64,000 bases of DNA from Bacteroidetes bacterium UBA1935 (GCA_002337045.1 DDFF01000008.1:434001-498000), one strand, 5' to 3'; counted from the stretch's first letter, positions 53,001 through 61,650 are shown. Program-made: numbers and translations. The notes: generated by a model from the letters alone, not told the origin.

Positions 53001-53801
53001 TCCTTTATAGCGCCTAAAGACATAAATTATGAATTAGGAAAAGGCAAAATAAGCTATTATGCTGAGAACGGACAGATAGATGGTGCAGGTTTTGATACTA
53101 CGTATAGTGTCGGAGGGTACTCTGATAATCCGATTCTGGAGAAAAATCCTCCGGTTGTAAAGCCTTACATTGGCGATAGCATGTTTATAAACGGAGGACT
53201 AACAGGTGCTAACAGTCTTTTGTTTGTTGTGTTGCATGATGAAACCGGTATAAATGTTTCCGGTAATGCTGTAGGCCATGATCTGACAGGCGTACTGGAT
53301 GGAAATGTTGAGAATCCGTTTGTATTGAATGACTACTACGAAACAGAGGCAAACACCTATAAAAAAGGCTATGTAAATTTCCCTCTCAGCAACCTGGCAA
53401 ATGGCAGGCACAGATTAACGGTGAAAGCATGGGATGTCAACAATAATTCGGGTGAGGGAACCGTTGATTTTGAGGTTGCGGATGGCAAGCTGGTGAAAAT
53501 GCAGAAGTTGTCGAACTATCCGAACCCATTCAAAGACAAGACACATTTTGTATTTGAGCATAATCACCCGGACGAATATTTATATTCAGAAATTTATATA
53601 TATAGCATGGATGGAAGGCTGGTGCGTACCCTGAAACAGGTATACGAAGCAGGCAGTGGTGCGAGCAGAGAACTGGTGTGGGATGGCACTGATGCAAGTG
53701 GCGCAACACTACCTTCAGGGGTATATTTGTATAAGTTGCAGGTAGTTGCAGAAAATGGTGCAAAAGACGTCGCATACCAAAAACTGGTTATTGCACGTTA
53801 A
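50064..53801 (+). CDS. porU: Type IX secretion sortase PorU (C25-type peptidase)
   Basis: 1245 aa: signal peptide (to about residue 22), beta-rich N-terminal part, a gingipain-like C25 peptidase domain (about 510-870) with catalytic-type His752 in NYNGHGN and Cys786 in TATCDFGQFD, spaced as in gingipains, then Ig-like domains and a C-terminal sorting domain with LSNYPNPFKDKTHF and LPSGVYLYKLQV. PorU cuts the sorting signal from T9SS cargo and attaches lipopolysaccharide. Its own C-terminal domain is kept in known PorU proteins. porV follows with its own promoter; gldJ is divergent. Confidence 0.95.
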   Translation: MKKVVFAITLFAAFAATAARAEKHDFSVLKGEISNGYVVKKIWLQSYAMPKIALESVDYTDADQIPVDAYPCKADNFDIVLGKERKRPFALVRVPAFAGSQGAFKRINSFSVTVDEVPVSATVPAAKTTAASSPLANGNWYKIAVGETGVYKVDYDFIATKLGVDAAKISPSNIRIFGNGGNMLPENNAIDRKYDLTETAIWVNDGGDGSFGPGDYVIFYAVGPTKWAVNSDGKTFAHTKNLYEDKAYYFLNFDAVGKRLPVQQGALSANTTASSYNDYYLHENDLNNPAKYGKNWVGEEFSTLAGKVDNRTIEFDLGTLNDAASFRMVLASRGDASPNTFTVTRNGASVGSYQLGSSAWNDDAPPMITKEVVWTEASASGKNAMKFNFQGAKSDVTGYLDFIEVNTRKALAYGGSAFVFRDAYTTGSGKIVTYKISNADANLQVWDVTDANNAVKMNGTLAGSEYQFVQDAGSLHQFAVVHGADAATPDYVGKVNNQNLHAEDQVDYIIVTAPEFVPAAGDLADFHRQHNKYRVIVVTPQQIYNEFSSGGQDISALRDFVKMFYDRAGNDVAQMPKYLLLLGDASFDYRNRVSNNTNFVPTFESLQSFNRIASYSGDDFFGFLDDNEDIENTNIANTLDVGVGRFPVKTLQEAYGMVNKVKAYKSPESLGPWRISTTLVTDNEDEAGPHMEDGEIMDTTIAYRSRLYNSSKIYLDATPFVSTPGGARAPQANKSINDQIFKGTLLLNYNGHGNIDVLAHERIITQDDYSKWANLYKLPFMITATCDFGQFDQPQFVSAGEQIVLKNDGGAIASLTTTQLVYQDPNRIINKDFLDAQFDRENGKWHTFGDAIRIGKNKTYSVSGTSSSYIENFRKFALLGDPALTPNFPEQYIYTESIKDGVTGQSVNKLSALGSYTVSGYVGNENKQLLSGFNGRVTLIIYDKPRTVKTITSINKTFKVRNNIIYRGKATVTNGKFTVSFIAPKDINYELGKGKISYYAENGQIDGAGFDTTYSVGGYSDNPILEKNPPVVKPYIGDSMFINGGLTGANSLLFVVLHDETGINVSGNAVGHDLTGVLDGNVENPFVLNDYYETEANTYKKGYVNFPLSNLANGRHRLTVKAWDVNNNSGEGTVDFEVADGKLVKMQKLSNYPNPFKDKTHFVFEHNHPDEYLYSEIYIYSMDGRLVRTLKQVYEAGSGASRELVWDGTDASGATLPSGVYLYKLQVVAENGAKDVAYQKLVIAR

Positions 53802-53853
53802 TAGTCAATGATATGGTGTATATTAGCAATCCCTATAGTTAACCGCATTATAA

Positions 53854-53884
53854 TTTGTGGTGATTGTGAAATAAAATACCTTTG
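53854..53884 (+). promoter_or_regulatory. Promoter of porV
   Basis: TTTG (53854-53857), 19 bases, TACCTTTG (53877-53884): an exact consensus match. The leader is about 22 bases. Confidence 0.75.
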
Positions 53885-53912
53885 CAAAACTTTAAAATAA
53901 ATTATAATTAGA

Positions 53913-55106
53913 ATGGCAAATCGCTTTGCTTTAGTTGGATTAAGTTTGGCACTAGCCCTAAATGCCACCGCACAGACAGGCCTTAACGGACAGAGTACAG
54001 TAAATACCGTGACAACAGCAGTTCCTTTCCTACGCATTTCTCCTGATGCACGTTCGGGCGCTATGGGTGATGTAGGTTTGGCAATAACGCCTGATGCTAA
54101 CGCACAATACTGGAACGTATCTAAAATACCTTTTGCAGAAAAGAAATATGCTGTTTCTGCAACATATACGCCATGGTTGAAGGATATCGTCCCTGATATA
54201 TTTCTGGCATATCTCACAGGCTATGCAAAATTCGGGGAGAAAACGCCACAAGCTATCAGCTTTGGTTTCCGTTACTTCTCATTGGGTGAAATAAATTATA
54301 CAGCACTTGATGCAAGTCCATTAGGTACAGGTAAACCAAATGAATACTCTTTTGACTTGGGTTATTCTCGTCAGTTGTCTCCAAACCTGTCTACAGGCCT
54401 TAGCTTCCGTTATATACACTCTGCAATTGCAACTGGTCTGGCTTCTACATCAGGTATAGACTACAAACCGGGTAATGCGGTAAGTGCAGATTTGGGTGTG
54501 TACTACACTAAGTCTAAAGACATAGATGATTTCCGCAGCACAAACTTCAGCTTTGGTGCTGTGCTGAGCAACGTGGGTACTAAAATAGCTTACAGTTCTA
54601 CGCGTAGAGACTTCATTCCTATCAATCTGGGCTTGGGTGCTGCATATACTTACAAGATAGATGAGTATAATAAAGTAACTGCTGCGTTGGATCTGAACAA
54701 ACTTTTGGTGCCTACACCGCAAGATACATCTACTACACCGGGCGTTAAGAAATATGCTATTCCTGACAAAACAGTTGTATCGGGTATGTTTGGCTCATTT
54801 GGCGATGCGCCGGGTGGCTTTAGCGAAGAGTTGAAAGAGTGGCAGATATCTGCAGGCCTTGAATACTGGTATCAAAATCAGTTTGCGCTGCGTGCGGGTT
54901 ATTTCTACGAAAACAAAGACAAAGGTGATCGTAAATTCCTGACTTGTGGTCTGGGTGTACGCTACAACATCTTCAATCTTAACTTCGCATACCTGATTCC
55001 TTCAGGTAGCGGTGTGACAAGGAATCCGCTTTCAAATACACTGCGTTTCTCGCTGATGTTTGAATTTGATGATCTGAAGAAAAAAGAAGGTGAAGTAACA
55101 CCTTAA
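53913..55106 (+). CDS. porV: Type IX secretion outer-membrane protein PorV (LptO)
   Basis: 397 aa: signal peptide (to about residue 20, ATAQ), then the PorV block VPFLRISPDARSGAMGDVGLA and a 14-strand-type barrel with repeated aromatic strands. PorV is the outer-membrane shuttle that takes cargo from the translocon to the PorU sortase. It follows porU and has its own consensus promoter. A long bidirectional terminator (55123-55160) follows. Confidence 0.96.
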   Translation: MANRFALVGLSLALALNATAQTGLNGQSTVNTVTTAVPFLRISPDARSGAMGDVGLAITPDANAQYWNVSKIPFAEKKYAVSATYTPWLKDIVPDIFLAYLTGYAKFGEKTPQAISFGFRYFSLGEINYTALDASPLGTGKPNEYSFDLGYSRQLSPNLSTGLSFRYIHSAIATGLASTSGIDYKPGNAVSADLGVYYTKSKDIDDFRSTNFSFGAVLSNVGTKIAYSSTRRDFIPINLGLGAAYTYKIDEYNKVTAALDLNKLLVPTPQDTSTTPGVKKYAIPDKTVVSGMFGSFGDAPGGFSEELKEWQISAGLEYWYQNQFALRAGYFYENKDKGDRKFLTCGLGVRYNIFNLNFAYLIPSGSGVTRNPLSNTLRFSLMFEFDDLKKKEGEVTP

Positions 55107-55122
55107 TTCAAATAAAGACTTG

Positions 55123-55160
55123 AAAGAAAAAGGAGCAACATTTGTTGCTCCTTTTTCTTT
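55123..55160. terminator. Bidirectional terminator between porV and the ABC-F gene
   Basis: Perfect 18-bp inverted repeat (55123-55140 with 55143-55160), with A-run/T-run ends on both strands; the last bases overlap the stop codon of the minus-strand gene. Confidence 0.92.
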
Positions 55161-57045
55161 ATGCCAGTTCGCTAAGCTCCAGCCAGCGCATTTCTTTTTC
55201 TTCCAGCAGTTGTGTTACTTCAGTTATGCGTTTGCTTAGTTTATCCAGTTCTTCGTAGGCAATATTTCCGGCACTCATTTTCTCGGTTATTTCTGCTTTT
55301 TCTTTTTCTAATGCAGGTATGTCCTTCTCCAATTGTTCAAACTCGCGTTTTTCGTTGAAGGATAGCTTCTTTTTATCTTTTGCTTTGCTTTCTGTAGCAG
55401 CGGCCATTTGTGCGGCAGCAAGCTCTTGTTGCTTCTTCTGCTGTTCTTCTTCCTTTTGTGCAATACGATACAGCGTATAGTTGCCGGGGAAGTCGCGTAT
55501 TATACCATTGCCTTCAAATACAAAAAGGTGGTCTACCAGACGGTCCATAAAATACCTGTCGTGCGATACGATGAGCAGGCAACCCTGATATTCGCTCAGG
55601 AACGTTTCTAATACTGATAGTGTAGGAAGGTCCAGATCGTTGGTAGGTTCATCCAGTATCAGGAAGTTGGGATTGCGGAAGAGTATTGTCAGCAATTGCA
55701 GACGCTTCTTTTCACCACCGCTCAGTTTGCTCAGGTAGGTGTATTGCTGCTCTGGCGGAAAGAGGAATAGTTGCAAAAACTGTGCTGCACTCAATGTGCT
55801 GCCATCGGCCAACGGGAAGTTCTCTGCAATGTTCTTTACATACTCTATCACACGCATGTCTTCCTTAATCTCAAGCCCTTGTTGCGAGAAGTTGCCGAAG
55901 ATAACCGTGTCACCGATGTTTATCTTACCACTGTCTGCAGGCTCGTGGCCTTGCAGCATTTGCAGAAAGGTAGACTTGCCTGCACCGTTCTTACCCACCA
56001 CACCTATGCGGTCACCTTTTTTGAATGTATAGTCAAAGCCCTTCAGCAATACTTTATCACCGTAACTTTTGTACACTTTCTTCAGTTCTGCAATTTTACC
56101 GCCCAGGCGGTTCATCTTCATCTGCAGTTCTACCTTGCTATCCTCAATGCGTTGTTTGGCACGAGATTCTACATCGTAGAAATTGTCTATACGGCTGCGT
56201 GCTTTGGTAGAGCGAGCTTTAGGTTGCTTCCGCATCCATTCCAGCTCTTTGCGGTATTCGTTGCGCGCTTTGTCTATACTAGCTTGCTGGCTGTCTATAC
56301 GGGCAGCTTTCTTTTCTATGTAGTTTTCGTAGTCGCCCTTGTATTCGTACAGTGTGCTACCATCCAGTTCCCATATTTCATCACACACAGCATCCAGAAA
56401 GTAGCGGTCGTGGGTTACCATCAGCAGGGTTACTTTTTCCTGATTCAGGTAGTGCTCCAGCCATTCTACCATTTCCACATCCAGGTGGTTGGTAGGTTCG
56501 TCCATTATCAGCAATACGTGCTTGTGCTCAAAGCCAATGTCTATCAGCGTTTGTGCCAGTGCCACGCGCTTGCGCTGTCCGCCTGATAGGGTTTTAACAG
56601 GCTGGTCGAGATGGTGGATGTTCAGCTTGCCGAGGATTTGTTTCACTTTGGCTTCAAAATCCCATGCGCTCAGCTCGTCGAGCTTTGCCAGCGCCTCTGA
56701 AAGGGCAATAGGGTCTTTTTCTTCGCTATCCAGTATACGCTCATAATCGCGCAGAGCTTCTGCCACCGGGTGCTTGTAGTGGAAGATGTTATCTACCACA
56801 GAAAGCTCTTCGTTAAATTTGGGTTCCTGTTCAAACAAGGCAACGGTTACATCTTTGTGTATCCAGACGGTGCCTTCATCCGGCTGGTCTTGTCCTGCCA
56901 GTATTTTAAGTAGGGTAGATTTACCGCTACCATTTTTTGCTACAAGGGCTATTTTATCGCCCTCGCTGATATGAAAAGTGATTTTCTGAAATAAAGGTTT
57001 TACGCCAAACGATTTGCTGATCCCTTCTGCCGAAACATAATGCAT
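55159..57045 (-). CDS. uup: ABC-F family ATPase (Uup-like)
   Basis: 628 aa with two ABC domains and no membrane segment. First domain: Walker A AKNGSGKST, signature LSGGQRKRVALAQ, Walker B LLIMDEPTNHLD. Second: GKNGAGKST, LSGGEKKRLQLL, LILDEPTNDLD. The linker has the ABC-F basic stretch with RKQPKARSTKARSR, and the C-terminus is a coiled coil rich in Glu, Lys and Gln (from about 535) typical of Uup. ABC-F proteins act on the ribosome; Uup-type members are linked to translation or DNA-transposition phenotypes. A minus-strand -7 box TAATTTTG (57057-57050) ends 4 bases before the ATG, so the message would be leaderless. Confidence 0.9.
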   Translation of the reverse strand: MHYVSAEGISKSFGVKPLFQKITFHISEGDKIALVAKNGSGKSTLLKILAGQDQPDEGTVWIHKDVTVALFEQEPKFNEELSVVDNIFHYKHPVAEALRDYERILDSEEKDPIALSEALAKLDELSAWDFEAKVKQILGKLNIHHLDQPVKTLSGGQRKRVALAQTLIDIGFEHKHVLLIMDEPTNHLDVEMVEWLEHYLNQEKVTLLMVTHDRYFLDAVCDEIWELDGSTLYEYKGDYENYIEKKAARIDSQQASIDKARNEYRKELEWMRKQPKARSTKARSRIDNFYDVESRAKQRIEDSKVELQMKMNRLGGKIAELKKVYKSYGDKVLLKGFDYTFKKGDRIGVVGKNGAGKSTFLQMLQGHEPADSGKINIGDTVIFGNFSQQGLEIKEDMRVIEYVKNIAENFPLADGSTLSAAQFLQLFLFPPEQQYTYLSKLSGGEKKRLQLLTILFRNPNFLILDEPTNDLDLPTLSVLETFLSEYQGCLLIVSHDRYFMDRLVDHLFVFEGNGIIRDFPGNYTLYRIAQKEEEQQKKQQELAAAQMAAATESKAKDKKKLSFNEKREFEQLEKDIPALEKEKAEITEKMSAGNIAYEELDKLSKRITEVTQLLEEKEMRWLELSELA

Positions 57046-57049
57046 GGTG

Positions 57050-57057
57050 CAAAATTA
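57050..57057 (-). promoter_or_regulatory. -7 box of the ABC-F gene
   Basis: On the minus strand TAATTTTG matches TAnnTTTG, directly in front of ATG 57045. Confidence 0.5.
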
Positions 57058-57166
57058 ACGCATTCGTCGAGGCTTCATTATTTATTTGTAATAATCTCTT
57101 GGTGGCTTTGAGGTCTCATTAAAAAAAATTATTTTCATAAATCTTAAAAACGAATCCTGAAATAAT

Positions 57167-58303
57167 ATGGTAATAGGCGTATTGAAGGAACAGGCACCCG
57201 AAACAAGAGTGTCTCTTGTGCCCGAAGTAGTAGCCGCATTAGTGAAGATGAACGTCTCGGTATATGTAGAACCGGGTGCGGGCGATACGGCATTTCATAG
57301 CGATAAAAGCTATACGGATGCAGGTGCGGTTATCAAAGACAGAAATACTATTGTAAGCGAAGCCAACCTGATACTGGCTATCCATACAGACAATATGCCC
57401 GAAGGTGTAAAGCAGGGCACAGTTGTGATGGGGGTATTCCAGCCACTGTTCAATACAAAGCAAATGCAACAGTGGGCAGGTAAAGGTTACACCGTTTTCA
57501 GCCTCGATACCATACCGCGTACCACACGTGCGCAGGCCATGGATGTATTGAGTTCTCAGGCAAATATTGCGGGTTATAAAGCGGTATTGCTGGCAGCATT
57601 TCAATATTGTCGCTACTTCCCGATGTTTATGACCGCAGCAGGTAGCATACCACCTGCAAAAGTACTGATACTGGGTGCCGGTGTTGCAGGCTTGCAGGCT
57701 ATTGCTACAGCACGCAGGCTTGGGGCAGTGGTAGAAGTATTTGATACACGTCCTGCAGTGAAGGAAGAAGTAATGAGCCTTGGTGCCAAATTTGTGGAAG
57801 TAGAAGGTGCGGCAGATGCATCTAAAGCAGGTGGCTATGCGGTAGAGCAGAGTGAAGACTTCCAACGCAAGCAGCGTGAAAAAATACACGAGCACGCTAA
57901 GAAATCAGACATCATCATTACTACCGCACAGATACCTGGCCGCAAAGCTCCGATACTCATCACCAAAGAAATGATAGAGGATATGCGTGCAGGCTCTGTG
58001 ATAATTGACATAGCATCTGTAACGGGTGGTAATACAGACCTGACGAAAGACAGGGAGACTGTAATGCACAATGGTGTAGCCATCATTGGTAATTCAGCCC
58101 TTGCTGCTACAGCATCGGCAGATGCCAGCAAGGTTTATTCTAAAAACGTACTAAACTTCCTGAAGCTGGTAATAGACAAGGAAGGTAATATGAATCTGAA
58201 TTTTGAAGATGATATTGTGAAAGGTACTTGTATAGCAACAGGCGGTAGTATTACAAACGAAAGGGTACAATCATTAATTAGTCCACAAACAGCAAATGCA
58301 TAA
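57167..58303 (+). CDS. pntAA: NAD(P) transhydrogenase subunit alpha part 1
   Basis: 378 aa; the NAD(H)-binding domain I of proton-translocating transhydrogenase: RVSLVPEVVAALVKMNVSVYVEPGAG at the start (alanine dehydrogenase/PNT N-domain), VLILGAGVAGLQAIATARRLGA as the Rossmann fold, and TAQIPGRKAPILI. In this split form domain II begins on the next gene. With PntAB and PntB it uses the proton gradient to drive NADH + NADP+ to NAD+ + NADPH. Six bases separate it from pntAB. Confidence 0.94.
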   Translation: MVIGVLKEQAPETRVSLVPEVVAALVKMNVSVYVEPGAGDTAFHSDKSYTDAGAVIKDRNTIVSEANLILAIHTDNMPEGVKQGTVVMGVFQPLFNTKQMQQWAGKGYTVFSLDTIPRTTRAQAMDVLSSQANIAGYKAVLLAAFQYCRYFPMFMTAAGSIPPAKVLILGAGVAGLQAIATARRLGAVVEVFDTRPAVKEEVMSLGAKFVEVEGAADASKAGGYAVEQSEDFQRKQREKIHEHAKKSDIIITTAQIPGRKAPILITKEMIEDMRAGSVIIDIASVTGGNTDLTKDRETVMHNGVAIIGNSALAATASADASKVYSKNVLNFLKLVIDKEGNMNLNFEDDIVKGTCIATGGSITNERVQSLISPQTANA

Positions 58304-58309
58304 ATAGCT

Positions 58310-58630
58310 ATGGATTTTATAACACAATTATTCTCAGACCCGGCAACATACAGGTTGCTGACAATCGTAATCTTATCAATATTTCTGGGTATAGAAGTGA
58401 TATCGCGCGTGCCATCTGTACTGCATACACCGCTGATGAGTGGTGCAAATGCCATACATGGTGTGGTTATAATCGGTGCCATCATTGTAATGGGTCAGGC
58501 GCATAGCGACGATTATCTGGCACTGATTCTGGGTTTCCTTTCTGTAGTGTTGGGAACGCTGAATGTGGTAGGTGGTTTTGTGGTTACAGACAGGATGCTC
58601 GAAATGTTTGATAAGAAAAAGAAACGTTAG
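58310..58630 (+). CDS. pntAB: NAD(P) transhydrogenase subunit alpha part 2
   Basis: 106 aa with three to four membrane helices; blocks VISRVPSVLHTPLMSGANAI and GTLNVVGGFVVTDRML are characteristic of the membrane part of the alpha subunit. The product would complete the proton channel together with PntB. It lies between pntAA (6 bases) and pntB (42 bases). Confidence 0.93.
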   Translation: MDFITQLFSDPATYRLLTIVILSIFLGIEVISRVPSVLHTPLMSGANAIHGVVIIGAIIVMGQAHSDDYLALILGFLSVVLGTLNVVGGFVVTDRMLEMFDKKKKR

Positions 58631-58672
58631 TATCTAAACTACTGACAAAACCGCAACAACTAAAAGAAGTTT

Positions 58673-60118
58673 ATGCAAGCAGCAATATTGCCACTTAGTT
58701 ACCTGATAGGCTCGGTAACATTTATCATAGGTCTTAAAATGCTTTCTCATCCTGAAACTGCACGCAAGGGAAACCTTGTTGCCGCCGTAGGTATGACGAT
58801 AGCTATACTGGCTACCATATTTCTGTATACTGATGAAAACGGAAATAAACTGGGCAACTACGCGTGGATATTTGGTGGCCTCATTATAGGTACTATAGTA
58901 GGTACACTGGCAGCCAAGAAAGTGCAGATGACGGCAATGCCCGAAATGGTAAGCCTCTTCAATGGTATGGGCGGCGCCTGTGCTATGTTGATATCCATTA
59001 TCGAGTTCAAGCACCACACATCTATACCTGCAGACCTGTACGAAGAAGCAGGTGCATCTGCACTGAAGATGATACCGGGTACCCTGTTTATAACCATCAT
59101 AGTAGGTATGGTGATAGGTAGTGTATCTTTTGCAGGTAGTATTATAGCATGGGGCAAGCTGAACGGCAAAATCAAAGATTTTTCATTTAACGGTCAGCAT
59201 ATTGTAAACCTCTTGCTGTTGGGTATCATTACAGCGCTTACGGTATATGTAGTGGCTATGAGGCCTGAAACAACTGTCATGTTGTTCTATGTAATCCTTG
59301 CTTTGTCGCTGGTGTACGGTATTATGTTTGTATTCCCGATTGGTGGTGCGGATATGCCTGTGGTTATTTCGTTGCTCAACTCCTTTACTGGTGTGGCAGC
59401 AGCATTTGGCGGCTTCCTGTACAATAATCCGGTAATGCTGACAGGTGGTATACTTGTAGGTTCTGCTGGTACCATCCTTACTATACTGATGTGTAAAGCC
59501 ATGAACCGCTCACTGAAAAATGTACTGATTGGTTCGTTTGGTGGTGGTGCAAAAGCAGGTGCTGGTGGTGCAGCAAAAGAACAGGGTAACTACAAAGAAA
59601 TATCACTGAATGATACTGCAGTATTGATGGCTTATGCATCAAAAGTGATGATTATTCCGGGTTATGGCCTTGCGGTTGCACAGGCGCAACACGTATGCCA
59701 CGAACTGGAAAAAGTGCTGCAGGAAAAAGGTGTTGAAGTATTTTATGGCATCCACCCTGTAGCAGGGCGTATGCCGGGGCACATGAACGTATTGCTGGCA
59801 GAGGCCGATGTGCCGTATGAAAAGCTGTTGGAAATGGAAGATGCCAACGACCAGATGGGTAGCACAACCGTTGTAATGGTGCTTGGCGCCAACGACGTAG
59901 TGAACCCTGCTGCAAAAGAAGATCCGGCAAGCCCTATATACGGTATGCCGATATTGGAAGTGGAAAAAGCAGAGCACGTAATTGTGAATAAACGCAGTAT
60001 GAAGCCCGGCTATGCAGGTATTGAAAATGAGCTCTTCTTCAGGCCGAAGACATCCATGCTTTTTGGCGATGCCAAGAAGGTACTTCAAGATCTTGTGTCT
60101 GAGCTGAAACAGGTTTAA
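58673..60118 (+). CDS. pntB: NAD(P) transhydrogenase subunit beta
   Basis: 481 aa: about nine membrane helices (domain II) including SLFNGMGGACAMLIS and GADMPVVISLLNSFTG, then the NADP(H)-binding domain III (from about 310) with IIPGYGLAVAQAQH, IHPVAGRMPGHMNVLL and VVLGANDVVNPAA. It is the last gene of the pnt operon, ended by a strong terminator at 60143-60172 that runs into the promoter of the next gene. Confidence 0.96.
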   Translation: MQAAILPLSYLIGSVTFIIGLKMLSHPETARKGNLVAAVGMTIAILATIFLYTDENGNKLGNYAWIFGGLIIGTIVGTLAAKKVQMTAMPEMVSLFNGMGGACAMLISIIEFKHHTSIPADLYEEAGASALKMIPGTLFITIIVGMVIGSVSFAGSIIAWGKLNGKIKDFSFNGQHIVNLLLLGIITALTVYVVAMRPETTVMLFYVILALSLVYGIMFVFPIGGADMPVVISLLNSFTGVAAAFGGFLYNNPVMLTGGILVGSAGTILTILMCKAMNRSLKNVLIGSFGGGAKAGAGGAAKEQGNYKEISLNDTAVLMAYASKVMIIPGYGLAVAQAQHVCHELEKVLQEKGVEVFYGIHPVAGRMPGHMNVLLAEADVPYEKLLEMEDANDQMGSTTVVMVLGANDVVNPAAKEDPASPIYGMPILEVEKAEHVIVNKRSMKPGYAGIENELFFRPKTSMLFGDAKKVLQDLVSELKQV

Positions 60119-60142
60119 CAGAAACAATAAAAAAGAATACGA

Positions 60143-60172
60143 GAGCGTTGCTATGGCAGCGCTCTTTTTTTT
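60143..60172 (+). terminator. Terminator of the pnt operon
   Basis: A 9-bp stem with one G-U (60143-60151 with 60156-60164), loop TATG, followed by eight T (60165-60172). Confidence 0.88.
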
Positions 60173-60198
60173 GTGATATCTCTAATAGACTATATTTG
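60170..60198 (+). promoter_or_regulatory. Promoter of the first EGF-like lipoprotein gene
   Basis: TTTG (60170-60173), 17 bases, TATATTTG (60191-60198). The -33 element is made from the T-run of the preceding terminator. Only 5 bases separate the -7 box from ATG 60204. Confidence 0.6.
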
Positions 60199-60203
60199 TT
60201 GCG

Positions 60204-60734
60204 ATGAATAGAAGATTGTTTACGGTTTTGTTCAGTTGTTTTATTGCCTCTTTGGTGATGTATAACGCTTGCATAAAGGATAAGTGCGGCATAGTTGTTT
60301 GCAATAATGGTGGCGTATGTGTAGATGGTACTTGTACATGCCCTACTGGCTATGAAGGAACCAGTTGCAGTAAAGTGTGGAACGAAAAATTTTCAGGCAG
60401 GTGGAATGTGAGAGATAGCTTCAATAAAACTACAAAGCCTGCATTTACGTATGATATTAATGTTCAAGGCAGTGTATTGAGGGATAGTTTTTACATAGTA
60501 GGCTTTTCTGATACGCTATCGCTTTTTGTGCTTTGCAAAAAATCGGCATACCGTGTGTTTTCTTTTGCAGAACAAAAGATAGACTCATTTATCACAATAA
60601 AAGGTGGTACCGGTACACTTGATTCTGTAAGTGGGGTAATAACAGGTAACTATTCATATTTACGTAAAATAACGCAGCAGGATTCCACAACTAAAGACAC
60701 AACCGTGACGGTGTATTTTTCTTGGAAACGCTAA
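60204..60734 (+). CDS. EGF-like lipoprotein, copy 1
   Basis: 176 aa: lipoprotein signal ending YNAC (Cys about residue 23), then one EGF-like module (about 27-57) with the cysteines of CNNGGVCVDGTCTCPTGYEG and a closing Cys, and then a beta-rich domain of about 115 residues with no family I recognise. EGF-like modules directly behind a lipobox occur in Bacteroidota surface lipoproteins of unknown role. A second, related gene follows 30 bases downstream. Confidence 0.82.
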   Translation: MNRRLFTVLFSCFIASLVMYNACIKDKCGIVVCNNGGVCVDGTCTCPTGYEGTSCSKVWNEKFSGRWNVRDSFNKTTKPAFTYDINVQGSVLRDSFYIVGFSDTLSLFVLCKKSAYRVFSFAEQKIDSFITIKGGTGTLDSVSGVITGNYSYLRKITQQDSTTKDTTVTVYFSWKR

Positions 60735-60764
60735 GCAATAGTAATTTTATATAAACATCAGGAG

Positions 60765-61379
60765 ATGATCAGGAGACAAGGTGTAAATGTGTTGACGACT
60801 GCATTCGCCGTAATTTTTGCATTTGGCAGTGTGGTGTATACGTCTTGCAAAAAAGAAAATACTACCCAGCCGGTGGATAATAAATGTATAGGTGTAGTAT
60901 GTCAAAACGGAGGTAGTTGTGTAGAAGGTGTGTGTTATTGTACAGTAGGTTATGAGGGTGAAAAGTGTGATAAAGCATCCATTAGCAGATACCTTGGAGA
61001 GTGGGATGTAACGGAAACAATTGCCGGTAGTAGTAAACCGGCCAATATTGGTAAAATAAACTACTATACAATAAAAGTGCGCAAGGGGAGCATGGTGCTT
61101 GATATTCTGATAGATAATTTCATGGGTGGGGGTTACAATAACATTGCAGGGGTTATTGGTCGCAAATATGTTGGTACTGCTTTAGAGTCGGATGCAGTGA
61201 CAAAGTTTGTGCTGAATGCTAATCAAACAATAGCTGGTACATACATTACAATCTTGAAAGGGGCAGGTAGGATCAATGATGTAGGTAGTGAAATAAGTTG
61301 CGACTTTAATCTTACATACCTTGAGTCAGGGAAAGTTGTGAGAGATAGTGTAAGTTTCATCGCCAGCTACAAACAATAG
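60765..61379 (+). CDS. EGF-like lipoprotein, copy 2
   Basis: 204 aa and clearly related to the gene before it: lipobox YTSC (Cys about residue 28), EGF-like module (about 41-68; CQNGGSCVEGVCYCTVGYEG), then a beta domain in which RYLGEWDVTETIAGSSKPA corresponds to FSGRWNVRDSFNKTTKPA of copy 1. The two probably arose by duplication and then diverged. Function unknown; the C-terminal domain looks like a small lipocalin-type or Ig-type beta sandwich (guess). Cotranscribed with copy 1. Confidence 0.82.
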   Translation: MIRRQGVNVLTTAFAVIFAFGSVVYTSCKKENTTQPVDNKCIGVVCQNGGSCVEGVCYCTVGYEGEKCDKASISRYLGEWDVTETIAGSSKPANIGKINYYTIKVRKGSMVLDILIDNFMGGGYNNIAGVIGRKYVGTALESDAVTKFVLNANQTIAGTYITILKGAGRINDVGSEISCDFNLTYLESGKVVRDSVSFIASYKQ

Positions 61380-61469
61380 TAACTACTGCAATGTGATAGG
61401 ACTGACAATAGTTTTCGTGGGGTTTGATTTATTAAATCAAAAAACATTTGAGCGATTGTTTGAAAAAAA

Positions 61470-61500
61470 TTTGCAGAAATGAATTTGTTGTATACTTTTG
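61470..61500 (+). promoter_or_regulatory. Promoter of the tRNA cluster
   Basis: TTTG (61470-61473), 19 bases, TACTTTTG (61493-61500): exact consensus. The RNA should start near 61505. Confidence 0.8.
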
Positions 61501-61521
61501 CAATCCCGATTCACATCGGCA

Positions 61522-61532
61522 GTTCTTTGAAA
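61522..61532 (+). promoter_or_regulatory. boxA-like antitermination element
   Basis: GTTCTTTGAAA lies between the promoter and the first tRNA and resembles the boxA element of stable-RNA operons (E. coli TGCTCTTTAACA). Its core TCTTTGAAA recurs at 61892-61900, before the fourth tRNA. Confidence 0.5.
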
Positions 61533-61558
61533 AGTTACACACTTAATAATATCAAGAA

Positions 61559-61631
61559 GCCGCTTTAGCTCAGCTGGTAGAGCAACTGATTTGTAATCAG
61601 TAGGTCGCTGGTTCGATTCCGGCAAGCGGCT
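61559..61631 (+). tRNA. tRNA-Thr (TGT anticodon)
   Basis: Acceptor GCCGCTT (61559-61565) pairs with AAGCGGC (61624-61630). The anticodon stem ACTGA/TCAGT closes the loop TTTGTAA, anticodon TGT at 61592-61594; the T arm has GGTTCGATTCC. No CCA is encoded. First of four clustered tRNA genes. Confidence 0.96.
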
Positions 61632-61650
61632 CTTTTTTTATTTTGTACAA

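Noticed and set aside
55771..56586. Plus-strand frame of 271 codons over the ABC-F gene
   Set aside because: Antisense shadow of a conserved ATPase; no promoter or family.
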